Part shown: positions 18,039 through 27,600 of the stretch, piece by piece
How the letters are laid out: each line of letters begins with the position of its first letter
How positions within the stretch are numbered: the stretch's first letter is position 1
From: Psychrobacter sp. 4Bb
Lineage (GTDB): Bacteria; Pseudomonadota; Gammaproteobacteria; Pseudomonadales; Moraxellaceae
Reading direction: 5' to 3'
Length of the DNA stretch: 64,000 nucleotides
NCBI RefSeq assembly: GCF_002836735.1
Contig: NZ_PJAS01000074.1
Location: forward strand, 1 to 64,000
Notes under the pieces: generated by a model
What the model saw: only the letters and a program-made list of their open reading frames with translations
Told to the model about the DNA's origin: nothing
Databases searched by the model: none
Translations under genes and position numbers: made by a program

Positions 18039-18054
18039 CTGACCAATTAGTCAG
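18039..18054. promoter_or_regulatory. RutR-like operator upstream of the xanthine/urate permease
   Basis: CTGACCAATTAGTCAG is an inverted repeat whose core TGACCAATTAGTCA is the exact reverse complement of the core at 15488-15501. It is about 195 bases before the permease start. Binding by the RutR-like regulator is inferred. Confidence 0.68.
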
Positions 18055-18243
18055 ACCTATTTAGGATATAGGTAAAATGAAAGTTAATGCAATGTTTTTT
18101 TTTGATACTAGTGCGTTTACAGTTTTGTTACGAAGGAGAGAGGGTTAGGTAACATTGGAAAGCAGATCAAAGAAGAGGGGTGCTGACCATTGAGAACGAA
18201 TAAGTACTAAGACCTATCGTTATATCTATTGCTGTTTTTTAAA

Positions 18244-18278
18244 CAAAAAAAGCCCAACCATAACGACTATGATTGGGG
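18244..18278 (-). terminator. rho-independent terminator of tolB
   Basis: On the minus strand, GCCCCAATCAT and ATGGTTGGGC pair (with one bulge or mismatch), followed by seven T. It begins about 50 bases after the tolB stop codon. Confidence 0.85.
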
Positions 18279-18326
18279 CATTTCAATTTTGCTTACTTGA
18301 TATTTATTCTACTATAACCAAAATTG

Positions 18327-19619
18327 CTACTTTGGGCTTGATGACCATACGGGTGAGCGGATGATGCCTTGTCCTGATTTACCGAACGCTTCGCCACCAT
18401 TCAATGATTTAATCGTTAGTACACCTTTGCCGCCTTGGGTTGACGCATAGACCACGCGCTTGCCATTGGGTGAGAAGCTTGGGGCTTCATCGATACCCGT
18501 ATTACCAAGGTTGGTCGTCACCGCACCATTGCTATTCATAATCGCGGCTGAGCGTCCACTCAAAAAGGCAATTTGTGTACCGTCACTGCTAAACTGCGGG
18601 CTGGTTGCATAACCACCGTTTGATACTTTAGTCGTTTGTCCCGTAGCAAACTCGTAGCGATAGACTTGCGGCTTGTTAAAGCCAGTTTTATCACTGACGA
18701 AAACGAAAGATTTGCCGTCTGGTGCATAGCTTGGCTGCACTTCACTGCTCGGTAAATTAGTGAGCCTTCTAGGTGTACCGCCGCTGGCGCTCATCTCATA
18801 GATATCAGCGCTACCTTCAAAGCTGCTAGAGAATAATATCTTGCTGCCATCAGGAGAGAACGAGGGGCTTAGGTTGCTACCTGAAAAAGGCGTCAGGGCA
18901 GTTGCGCCGCCGCCACTGACGTTTTGCACGTAGATGACGGGATATGATTTTTCACGTTGTACTGAGTAGGCGATACGGTTGCCATCAGGTGACCATGCTG
19001 GTGAAAAAATAGAGCCTGCGACTTCAGTAATGGTTCTAGCATTTTCGCCATCAGCGTCCATCACTTTGAGACGAGAGATCTTTTGCTTGCCAGTCCCTGT
19101 TTCCTCAATATAAGCAATGTGTCCTGAGAAGTCTCCTGGAATACCAGTAATCAGCTCGTATACTTTGTCTGCAATGACATGACCGGCATAACGCATGCTT
19201 TCTCTATTGTTGTCAGCGGTTAGGCTCTGCTTGCCTTCTATCACGCGACCAGATTTGACATCGATGACTTCATAATCGGTGATTATTTTGCCACGATTGG
19301 TACGCGTACTGCCGACGACCAGATACGGTATGCCCATGCTTTGCCAAACAGGTAATGTACCTGTCAGCTCTTTACTACTGTGTAGCTGCTGCGGTAGATC
19401 TTGATTGGTTACTTTTAGCTCGGTTTTACTCAAGTCATTTAATACAATCGGCGACAAAACCGAGTCACCCGCAAACGATACAAACGCAACTTGGTTTTGC
19501 TGAACCGGAATCTCATAGTCCAATTCTAGTACAACAGGTGCAGCGAGCACGCTTTGCGATATCAGCAATGCTGAAGTGCTGGCGAGTAATGAGACTAGTA
19601 GTTTTTTGTGGGTGCGCAT
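18327..19619 (-). CDS. tolB: Tol-Pal system protein TolB
   Basis: A 430-residue periplasmic protein, part of the envelope machine that works with Pal and keeps the outer membrane constricted at division. A Sec signal peptide (about residues 1-26, MRTHKK then a hydrophobic run ending SVLAA) precedes the N-terminal domain. The C-terminal half is a six-bladed beta-propeller shown by repeated motifs FSPAWSPDGNRIAYS, LSPSFSPDGSKILFSS, VQPSYAPDGKSFVFVS and APSFSPNGKRVVYAS. The length equals the family norm. AGGAG precedes the ATG. It is last of tolQ-tolR-tolA-tolB; pal, usually next, is not present, as a terminator and then the purine permease follow. Confidence 0.97.
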   Translation of the reverse strand: MRTHKKLLVSLLASTSALLISQSVLAAPVVLELDYEIPVQQNQVAFVSFAGDSVLSPIVLNDLSKTELKVTNQDLPQQLHSSKELTGTLPVWQSMGIPYLVVGSTRTNRGKIITDYEVIDVKSGRVIEGKQSLTADNNRESMRYAGHVIADKVYELITGIPGDFSGHIAYIEETGTGKQKISRLKVMDADGENARTITEVAGSIFSPAWSPDGNRIAYSVQREKSYPVIYVQNVSGGGATALTPFSGSNLSPSFSPDGSKILFSSSFEGSADIYEMSASGGTPRRLTNLPSSEVQPSYAPDGKSFVFVSDKTGFNKPQVYRYEFATGQTTKVSNGGYATSPQFSSDGTQIAFLSGRSAAIMNSNGAVTTNLGNTGIDEAPSFSPNGKRVVYASTQGGKGVLTIKSLNGGEAFGKSGQGIIRSPVWSSSPK

Positions 19620-19755
19620 GAGTAAATGGAGCTCCTAAAATTAGTATGACATTCATTTTTTATTTAATGAGACAAGCATCTAGATGAGGCAGCAACCTGT
19701 GCGATACAAGCCGCTTAACGTCACGTTACCAATATTATAAGGACCTAGCAACTGA

Positions 19756-20778
19756 TTAATTGCTGCCTTTAAACTGTATGGTGAAAGTCGGGTATTTGGG
19801 GTCATCAGCATCAATCGGGAGGCTGCCAGTATTGAGTACCGCTTGTCTTGCCGCTTCGTTGACAGTGCTATCAGGTCCAGAGGCAGTCACATTGATCACA
19901 TCGCCATTTGCATTGACAGTGATGGTCAGGGTGGCACGTTGAGTAGAGCCTCGCGCAGCAGTAGGCGGCGTATAGTTGCGCTTGATTAAATTGATGATTT
20001 CGCTGTTGCTAGCACCGCGACTGCCACTAGATGCAGAACGACTACTGCCCTTGGACGTACTAGAGGTTGACGTATCACCAGACATAGTAGACTGCCCATC
20101 TGATAGGCTAAAGGTTTTTCCTGCATTGCCAGAGCCGGCAGTATCAATCTCAATATTGCGATCGCTAGCAGTGGGACGTTTTATCTTTGGTGGATTGTTT
20201 TGCTTTTGACGAAACTCTCCCAGCCTTTTTTGTTCTTCTATAAGCTGGTCGCGTTTGCTTTGATCGACTTGGTCAAGCTCTTCCATGGCTGACTCGTCTA
20301 GTTGTGCTGCCCACTCAGCCATTTTGCGCTCATATTCTTGATTTTGCTCAAGCAGACGTTGTTGATGGTCTTCGCTCATAAGCATGGGTTGACCAGCTGG
20401 CTCCTCAGATCGTGTAAATACAGGCACGCGCTGAGAGGTTGTCTGGCTTGGATTTTGCGCACTAACACTACCACCAGATACTTCTGGTTGAGCACTACTA
20501 GACGAGTCGCTAGTGCTACTATCCATCTGCATTGCGCTAGCTGCTGCACGGTTGGCCAGTATTTGTCCTTGCATTTCAGCAAGTTGCTCGGGAGATACCA
20601 TGACCGTCTCGATACTACCAGCAGTCTCAACCTCAGTGGTTTGATAGTTATAAACCAGTATGCCGATGACAAGGCCATGCGCCAGCAAGCTTAGCAACGT
20701 CGGCAGTGTTAGCCCGTTGCTTTCTGGTTCGGTAGGTACATAGACGGCAGGAGCATTATGCATGGTAAGGATACTCAT
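19756..20778 (-). CDS. tolA: TolA-like protein with TonB C-terminal domain
   Basis: A 340-residue protein anchored by one N-terminal membrane span (LLSLLAHGLVIGILVYN, about residues 29-46). A long periplasmic region rich in Ser, Gln and Glu follows, with a predicted charged helix near residues 135-185 (QEYERKMAEWAAQLDE onward). The C-terminal domain has TolA/TonB character: VINVTASGPDSTVNEAARQAV and a last strand YPTFTIQFKG. E. coli TolA is longer (421) with an Ala/Lys/Glu helical domain; this one is shorter and more serine-rich. It links the TolQR motor to TolB/Pal. It starts 73 bases after tolR. Identity rests partly on position. Confidence 0.9.
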   Translation of the reverse strand: MSILTMHNAPAVYVPTEPESNGLTLPTLLSLLAHGLVIGILVYNYQTTEVETAGSIETVMVSPEQLAEMQGQILANRAAASAMQMDSSTSDSSSSAQPEVSGGSVSAQNPSQTTSQRVPVFTRSEEPAGQPMLMSEDHQQRLLEQNQEYERKMAEWAAQLDESAMEELDQVDQSKRDQLIEEQKRLGEFRQKQNNPPKIKRPTASDRNIEIDTAGSGNAGKTFSLSDGQSTMSGDTSTSSTSKGSSRSASSGSRGASNSEIINLIKRNYTPPTAARGSTQRATLTITVNANGDVINVTASGPDSTVNEAARQAVLNTGSLPIDADDPKYPTFTIQFKGSN

Positions 20779-20851
20779 GAACGTGATTTGTCAGATTGAC
20801 TACTAGAATTTGCTATTATGATATAAGATATTTACTAAAGGACGCTTATCA

Positions 20852-21310
20852 CTATAAAGAAGGCGTGGGTAGTGGTGCACCAGTCAGTAATCCAACTTTT
20901 TCGATACCTGCTTGCTGCAAGGTTGCCATGAGTGTCATGATGGCACCGTACTGATTGTTTTGATCGGCATTGATCATTACCTGTACTGGCTCAGCGTTAC
21001 TATTAGCGCTCTGAGACTGTAGGTTAGATAATGTATTAATCAGCTCAGGCTCACTTACAGGCACGTCAACATTGCTTTCATAACTGATAAAAATATCACC
21101 CTTGTCAGTCAACGAGACAATCACAGGTAGTTGGCTTTGACTCATAGTATTGGTTTGCTCTTTTGGCAGATCAACGTCGACACCTGTAATCAGCATTGGC
21201 GCTGTCACCATAAATATCACCAGTAGCACCAGCATGACGTCAATATAAGGTACGACGTTCATTTCTGCATTAAGGGCTTTTTTTTCACGGCCGTAGGGGT
21301 TTGGTTTCAT
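20852..21310 (-). CDS. tolR: Tol-Pal system protein TolR
   Basis: A 152-residue ExbD/TolR family protein: a short cytoplasmic start, one membrane span with the proton-path aspartate (NVVPYIDVMLVLLVIFMVTAP, Asp at about residue 24), then a periplasmic domain ending with MTLMATLQQAGIEKVGLLT. It forms the proton channel and stator with TolQ. Its ATG overlaps the tolQ stop codon by four bases (ATGA), the usual arrangement for this pair. Confidence 0.96.
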   Translation of the reverse strand: MKPNPYGREKKALNAEMNVVPYIDVMLVLLVIFMVTAPMLITGVDVDLPKEQTNTMSQSQLPVIVSLTDKGDIFISYESNVDVPVSEPELINTLSNLQSQSANSNAEPVQVMINADQNNQYGAIMTLMATLQQAGIEKVGLLTGAPLPTPSL

Positions 21311-22029
21311 AGCCCTGTCACCTGACCTGCATTAACTTGGGTTTCTTTGCTAATAGAAGCTTGTACGCTGGTCTCACGCTGTAGCATGCCTGTCATCTCA
21401 TCACAGAATAAGGCACGCGAGTCATATAGTCGGCTCGATTTTGCTGTGAAGTGGTTGTATGCCAATACCGCAGGGATAGCGGCAAACAAACCCATGGCTG
21501 TGGCAATCAGTGCTTCGGCGATGCCGGGAGCGACAGAGGCGAGGGTGGCTTGCTCAGTTTGAGACAGTCCCAAAAAGGCATTCATGATGCCCCACACTGT
21601 ACCGAACAGTCCGATGTACGGAGCAACGGAGCCAATGCTGGCTAGCGTCGTCAGTCCTGATTCTAGCAATTGCTGCTGGCGACCTAGGCCGACGCGCAAT
21701 TTGCGTTCAACACCATCGATAATGTCGTCTTTAGGTTGACGCTTTTTATGCATTCTTAGGTATTCTGAAAAGCCCACATAAAAAATCTGCTCAAGTCCCT
21801 GACGATCAGGAGAGCCTTGAATGCCTTGATATAGTTTGGCCAAGTCTTCGCCTGACCAAAACCAAGTCTCAAATTGTTGATCAAAGTTTTTGGCTGTACC
21901 AAGTCGAGCACTCATGCGAAAGATAATAACCCAGCTGAGCAAAGAAGCTAATAACAATAGTGCCATCACAATCTGCACCAATAGACTGGCTTGGGTAATA
22001 AGATCGACAATATTTAATGATTCAGGCAT
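21307..22029 (-). CDS. tolQ: Tol-Pal system protein TolQ
   Basis: A 240-residue ExbB/MotA/TolQ proton-channel protein of the inner membrane with three spans: near residues 12-38, 135-160 (IGSVAPYIGLFGTVWGIMNAF) and 170-195 (APGIAEALIATAMGLFAAIPAVLAYN, split by the family motif EALIATAMGL). Length and motifs match TolQ. It is the first gene of the tol set; ybgC, which often precedes tolQ, is missing, and 628 bases of non-coding DNA lie upstream, presumably carrying the promoter. Confidence 0.96.
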   Translation of the reverse strand: MPESLNIVDLITQASLLVQIVMALLLLASLLSWVIIFRMSARLGTAKNFDQQFETWFWSGEDLAKLYQGIQGSPDRQGLEQIFYVGFSEYLRMHKKRQPKDDIIDGVERKLRVGLGRQQQLLESGLTTLASIGSVAPYIGLFGTVWGIMNAFLGLSQTEQATLASVAPGIAEALIATAMGLFAAIPAVLAYNHFTAKSSRLYDSRALFCDEMTGMLQRETSVQASISKETQVNAGQVTGL

Positions 22030-22657
22030 GTAATGGACTCACGAATAATTGATAACAGCTGGCTGGAATAGTGGTATCCGAACCAGACAACCCCTAAACA
22101 AACACTATTTACTTTTTATTATTTAATACGCAGCACGTTTCTTTACTAAAAATTTGTAACTGTGCTTAGAAAAATGCTGCAACAGTAAGTATCGCGATTT
22201 AGGTATCGGTATAATAACCCCCTAGTTTACTTCTAAATGAGAGAAAGGTCATTATTAATGTGTTAAACGACTATTTAGTTAGGCTGCTACTGATTCATTC
22301 AATAGCTAGTTGGATAACATGAATAATGACATAGCAAACACTTATCACCTAAAACTCATGACTCAAACCGAATATTACCTTAATGAAGAATAGAAAGTAT
22401 TTTTTCGAATAGCGTAGGGCAACATGGCTGTATGTGGCTTTTCATATGGCTTTTCTGACCAATAGTCTTGAAGTCTCTCAAAATCGCATTTTGTACGAGA
22501 TAGACATTATCAACGATTGAGTTTGTAAGATAACTGGTCTAATATGTTACGCTTTGTTACTACATTATTCTTATTGTGGCATCGTTATTTTTTCGCTGAG
22601 GTCATGTTTAATTTTAGGTAATGATGACTTTTTATTAGCCAGTCGGGGGCGACACTT
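22030..22657. other. intergenic region between tolQ and the AzgA-like permease
   Basis: No coding frame supported. It holds the divergent promoters of tolQ (minus) and the NCS2/AzgA permease (plus). A sequence TATAATAAC near 22210 could be a -10 element. CTGACCAATAGTC at 22455-22467, about 190 bases before the permease, is a degenerate relative of the RutR-like palindromes with the half-sites one base too close. Confidence 0.5.
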
Positions 22658-23953
22658 ATGAATGCAATTGAACGCTATTTTGGGATTAATGGTGAAAATA
22701 CCACGATCAAAACAGAAATCATCGCTGGTATAACCACGTTCTTGACGATGGCTTATATTATCTTTGTCAACCCTAACGTCTTAGCCGATGCAGGTATGGA
22801 TAAAGGAGCTGTATTTGTAGCGACCTGTATAGCAGCAGCAGTAGGTTGTTTCATCATGGGTATCTACGCCCGACTACCAGTTGCGCTCGCACCAGGTATG
22901 GGTCTTAATGCCTTCTTTACCTATGGTGTGGTGCTTGGTATGGGCTACGCATGGCAGACAGCGCTAGGTGCGGTGTTCTTGTCTGGTTGTATCTTCGTAC
23001 TACTGAGTCTATTCAAGATTCGTGAAGCAATCATTAATGCCATTCCAACGTCTCTCAAAAACGGCGTAGTCGCTGGTATTGGTGCGTTCTTGGCGTTTAT
23101 TGCATTGCAAAGCGCAGGCATCATCGTCAATCATGATGCAACCTTAGTTGGCCTTGGTGACATGACATCATTTGGTCCTGTCATGGCTTCATTAGGTTTT
23201 GTTGTTATCATTGGCCTGTCTTATAAGAGAGTCCCAGGTGCGGTAACCATTGGTATTTTATTGGTTGCACTGATTAGCTTATTAATGGGCTATACGCAGT
23301 TCACAGGTATCATCTCTTCACCACCTTCTATTGCACCGACGCTGATGCAGTTAGACATTGCTGGTGCATTTGATGTGGGCATGATTAGTGTTATCTTTGC
23401 TTTCTTATTTGTCGATTTATTTGATACTGCTGGTACTTTGATTGCCACCACTAGCCAAGCAAAACTAACGGACAAAGATGGTAATATCCCGAACATGGGC
23501 AAGGCACTACTCGCTGATTCAACAGCGACAGTAGCAGGTTCTTTACTAGGTACTTCATCAACGACCAGTTATATTGAGAGTATCTCTGGTATTGCCTCAG
23601 GTGGCCGTACAGGCTTGATGGCTGTTACGGTAGGTGTGTTATTCCTGTTCAGTATCTTCTTCTCGCCACTAGCAGGTATGATTCCAGCTTATGCAACGGC
23701 TGGCGCTATCTTTTATGTAGCCGTACTTATGATGGGTACTCTAAAGGACATTAACTGGAGCGACTTAACAGAAGCGGCACCAGTGGTCGTGGTATTGCTA
23801 TTCACACCGCTTACATACTCTATCGCTGATGGTATCGCACTTGGTTTTATTACCTTTACAGCTGTAAAAGCAATTGCAGGAAAGTTTGCAGATATCAGTA
23901 TCGCTGTCTGGATTTTGACTGCTATATTGTTGTTCAAGATTATTTTCTTATAA
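22658..23953 (+). CDS. AzgA/GhxP-type purine permease
   Basis: A 431-residue membrane transporter of the NCS2/AzgA branch that imports adenine, guanine or hypoxanthine with protons. Family landmarks are FLTMAYIIFVNPNVLADAG in the first spans, LPVALAPGMGLNAFFTYG, VFLSGCIFVLLSLFKIRE, FLFVDLFDTAGTLIA with the binding-site Asp, and STATVAGSLLGTSSTTSYIES. The size matches E. coli GhxP/GhxQ and B. subtilis PbuG; the precise base carried cannot be read from sequence. It stands alone between a long upstream gap and a strong terminator. It is not adjacent to the xdh/ura locus but would supply substrates to guanine deaminase and xanthine dehydrogenase. Confidence 0.92.
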   Translation: MNAIERYFGINGENTTIKTEIIAGITTFLTMAYIIFVNPNVLADAGMDKGAVFVATCIAAAVGCFIMGIYARLPVALAPGMGLNAFFTYGVVLGMGYAWQTALGAVFLSGCIFVLLSLFKIREAIINAIPTSLKNGVVAGIGAFLAFIALQSAGIIVNHDATLVGLGDMTSFGPVMASLGFVVIIGLSYKRVPGAVTIGILLVALISLLMGYTQFTGIISSPPSIAPTLMQLDIAGAFDVGMISVIFAFLFVDLFDTAGTLIATTSQAKLTDKDGNIPNMGKALLADSTATVAGSLLGTSSTTSYIESISGIASGGRTGLMAVTVGVLFLFSIFFSPLAGMIPAYATAGAIFYVAVLMMGTLKDINWSDLTEAAPVVVVLLFTPLTYSIADGIALGFITFTAVKAIAGKFADISIAVWILTAILLFKIIFL

Positions 23954-23992
23954 TGCAAGGCGTTATAAGACATTAATAGTGTCTTAAACAAG

Positions 23993-24031
23993 AAACCCTC
24001 CTTATCAGCTGATGATAAGGAGGGTTTTTTT
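23993..24031 (+). terminator. rho-independent terminator of the AzgA-like permease
   Basis: AAACCCTCCTTATCA and TGATAAGGAGGGTTT form a 15-bp stem with a small loop, followed by a T run. It begins 40 bases after the stop codon. Confidence 0.95.
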
Positions 24032-24691
24032 GTCAGCATTATAAGACTATGGTCTTAATTTGAGCTCAGTATCTTTAGTATGAATGTTTGGTATTTTTGT
24101 TACTGGTGTTAAGCAGCGTGATGCCAAACTATAGGCAATAGCAAACAAAAAAACGTAACCAAAGAGTCATAGTCAGTAAATTGCTTGTAAGTTATTGTTA
24201 TTTAGATAGAAATTAATTATTTGAAAATGATTAATTTCGTTAGTTTGAAAAAAAATTTCGTGATATTATAGCCGAGTTAAGCGCATCACCTCAATCAACG
24301 CCGTAGAGGTTTTTCTTACAGTGAATTAGCATCATAAAAGATGACAGATTTGTGATTATTAGAGCGATTTTTCGGTTCAATAAGGCGATATTTGGTCATC
24401 ACACTCCTTTCACTACTAACAAGAAGAAGGCACTAATGCCGCTTAGCTTTTCGTTGTTGCCTTTGTATTGTTAACGTAGCCCGTTTAACAGTCGAACGAC
24501 CTACTTAACCGTCTCCAGCCTATGCTGGATTTTTAGTTTTGTGATGGCGCCGTTTGGTCTTTTGATTATTGCTGTGAATATCCGTCAATAACCACTATTT
24601 TTTGATAGCGGTTATGAGCAGTTATACAGAACGATCAGACTTCCTAAAGCACCATTTATTATGGTTTTTAAACGATAGTTATGGAGTTATT
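24032..24691. other. long leader/promoter region of putA
   Basis: Roughly 660 bases without a supported gene before the chosen putA start. The first half is very AT-rich. The only structured element seen is the terminator-like hairpin at 24514-24540. Confidence 0.55.
24514..24540 (+). terminator. terminator-like hairpin in the putA leader
   Basis: TCCAGC-CTAT-GCTGGA forms a 6-bp stem with a 4-base loop, followed by TTTTTAGTTTT. It lies about 150 bases before the putA start and could attenuate transcription or stop an upstream transcript. No leader peptide rich in proline codons is apparent. Confidence 0.4.
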
Positions 24692-27600
24692 ATGAACCCA
24701 GTAGACCAGTTTACCCCGCAAGAGCCGATCTTGTTTAATCCTGTTGATATGCTGTCGCCTGAGTATCTCGCCCAGTCAGCAGAAGAACTAAATAAGCGTA
24801 TTTCGCCGCTATATAGCGCCGATGAAGAACGTTGGTTGTCTGAGTTATTGCCACTTGCCAAACCCAGTATAGAAGAACGCGATGCTGCTGCTGAGCAAAC
24901 GCGCAAACTGGTCGAGCACGTGCGTAATGATGGTAAAGCCGTCAAGATGGTTGACTCATTATTGCTTGAGTATAGCCTTGATACCCAAGAAGGTATCTTG
25001 CTCATGAGTTTGGCAGAAGCCTTGATTCGTGTACCAGATAATTACACGGCTGATGCGCTGATTCATGACAAAATGAGTATCGCTGATTGGAAAAAACACA
25101 TCAAAAACGACAATGGCTTTATGGTCAATGCTTCTACATGGGGCATGATGATGACAGGCCGTGTTGTCAGTATCGATAGCAGCACCACTGCATCAGGTTT
25201 CTTGGATCGCATGACCAAGAAGATGGGCGAGCCTGTCATTCGTAGTGCCATGCAAAAAGCCATGCGTATCATGGGCCATCAGTTTGTATTGGGCGAGACC
25301 ATCGAAGACGCCAATAAAAACAGCCAGCCATATCGTAATAGAGGCTATACCTACTCATTTGATATGTTAGGTGAAGCGGCCATCACGCATAAAGATGCGG
25401 AAAAATACTTCAATGACTATCTACATGCGATCAGAGCCACGGCCAACGTAAAAGTAAAAGAAGGCATGCCAAAGCCGTCAGTGTCTATCAAATTATCAGC
25501 ACTGCATCCTCGCTATGAAGCCACGCAAGAGGCGCAAGTAATGGGCTTATTGCGTCAGCGCTGCCTGCTATTGATTGAAGCGGCACGTGAAGTCAATGTC
25601 GATATCAGTATTGATGCTGAAGAAGCAGATCGCCTTGAGATTTCTCTAAAACTGTTTGAGTCTTTGTACCGTGATAATTTAACGGCGGACTGGGATGGTT
25701 TAGGTATCGTTGTACAAGGGTACTCTAAACGCGCTATTGCTGTATTAGCGTGGCTTGCTCGTTTGTCTACTGAAGTCGGTGATCGTATTCCAGTACGTCT
25801 AGTTAAGGGCGCTTACTGGGATACTGAGATCAAACTTGCTCAGCAAAAAGGTCTATCAGGCTATCCCGTTTGGACACGTAAGGAAGGTACGGATACTGCA
25901 TACCTTGCTTGTGCGCGCTTCTTATTGTCAGACCATCTGCGCGGGCTAATCTGGCCACAGTTTGCGACGCATAATGCGCATACACTGTCATCAATCATGA
26001 CCATGAGTGCACATAGAGACTTTGAATTCCAACGTCTGCACGGCATGGGCGATGCGCTTTATGATCATATTTTGCAAGCTTATGAGATTCCTGTACGTAT
26101 CTATGCTCCGGTGGGCGCGCATAAAGACTTGCTACCGTACTTGGTACGCCGCTTGCTTGAGAACGGTGCCAACAGCTCGTTTGTTCATCAGTTGCTAGAC
26201 AAGTCTTACCCAATCGAAAAGCTAACGGTCCATCCATACGACAAGCTGCTTGGTAATGCAACATTGCACAATCCAGACATCCCGTTACCGTTAGAGATTT
26301 ACGGTCAACGCCGTGCAAGTTTCGGCCCTAATATCTTTGTAGAGTCACAATGGCTGCCGTTCAAATCAGCTATTGATAGCCATCTACACAAAACATGGTC
26401 AGCAACCTCTATTATTAATGGTAAAGCTGTTGATACCTACGAAGTGGATGGTCAAACGAATCAACTTGATACGCAAACTGTACTTGCGCCTTGGAACCAC
26501 GAAGTTAGTGCTGGTAAAGTAACTTATGCTAACGCTGAAGTGGCTCGCCAAGCGATTGACGTTGCTGTTGCTGGTCAAGAGGTATGGAAAAATGTACCAG
26601 CTGCTAAGCGTGCTGAGATATTACGCAAGATTGCTGAGCTATACGAAGAAAACTACGCTGAACTAATGGCACTATGCCAAGTTGAAGCGGGCAAAACCAT
26701 GCAAGATGGCATCGATGAAATCAAAGAAGCTGTTGATTTCTGTCGTTTCTATGCTGACGAAGCAGAGCGTCTAGATGATGTCGTACATGAGTTTACAGAC
26801 TTGGCTGGTAAGCAGTCTCGTCAAGTGTATAAAGCACGTGGCACTTTCGTTTGTATCAGTCCATGGAACTTCCCATTGGCTATCTATACGGGACAGATTG
26901 TAGCTGCACTTGCTGCAGGTAACACCGTAGTAGCGAAACCTGCTGAACAAACCAGTTTGGTCGCTCACTTTGGTGCACAATTAATGTATCAAGCGGGTAT
27001 ACCAGCAGAAGCATTGCAATTGGTCATTGGTGCAGGTGACGTAGGTGGTGCTTTGACGGCTGCTGACAATATCGCAGGTGTGATATTTACCGGTTCGACT
27101 CAAACAGCCCAACGTATCAACCAAAGCCTAAATGACCATGCACAAACCAGTGGCGAATTGCCTGTGTTTATCGCTGAGACTGGCGGTCAAAACGCAATGA
27201 TCGTTGACTCAACGGCATTGCCAGAGCAAGTCGTTAGAGATGCGGTACTATCAGCCTTTGGTTCAGCAGGTCAGCGTTGTTCAGCTTGTCGCATATTGTG
27301 TGTACAAGAAGAGATGGCGGATGATTTAATCGAGCTATTGCAAGGTAATATGGCTGAGCTGTCTGTAGGTAATCCTCTATATGCTGCCACAGATGTAGGT
27401 CCAGTAATTGATGCGGATGCTAAGCATGGTTTAGAGGCGCACATCGAACGTATGAGTGTCGAGCCGACTGCTACTATCTTGGCACAGACGCCAATGAGCT
27501 CAAGCTCAGTCGTCAGTCAAGAGAAGTCTACCTTTGTATTGCCAACCGCAATTGAAGTGAAGAGCATTGATGTGATCAGTGGTGAGCACTTTGGCCCAAT

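Larger units (their letters stand above)
17846..18326. other. intergenic region between the purine permease and tolB
   Basis: No gene seen. It holds the permease's promoter region with the palindrome at 18039-18054 and, at its far end, the tolB terminator at 18244-18278. An AGGAGAGAGG run near 18133-18142 resembles a ribosome site but no reading frame of use follows it. Confidence 0.6.

Noticed and set aside
24602..24691. Longer N-terminus for PutA from TTG 24602
   Set aside because: The extra 30 residues show no ribbon-helix-helix or other family resemblance, and a GGAG site supports ATG 24692.
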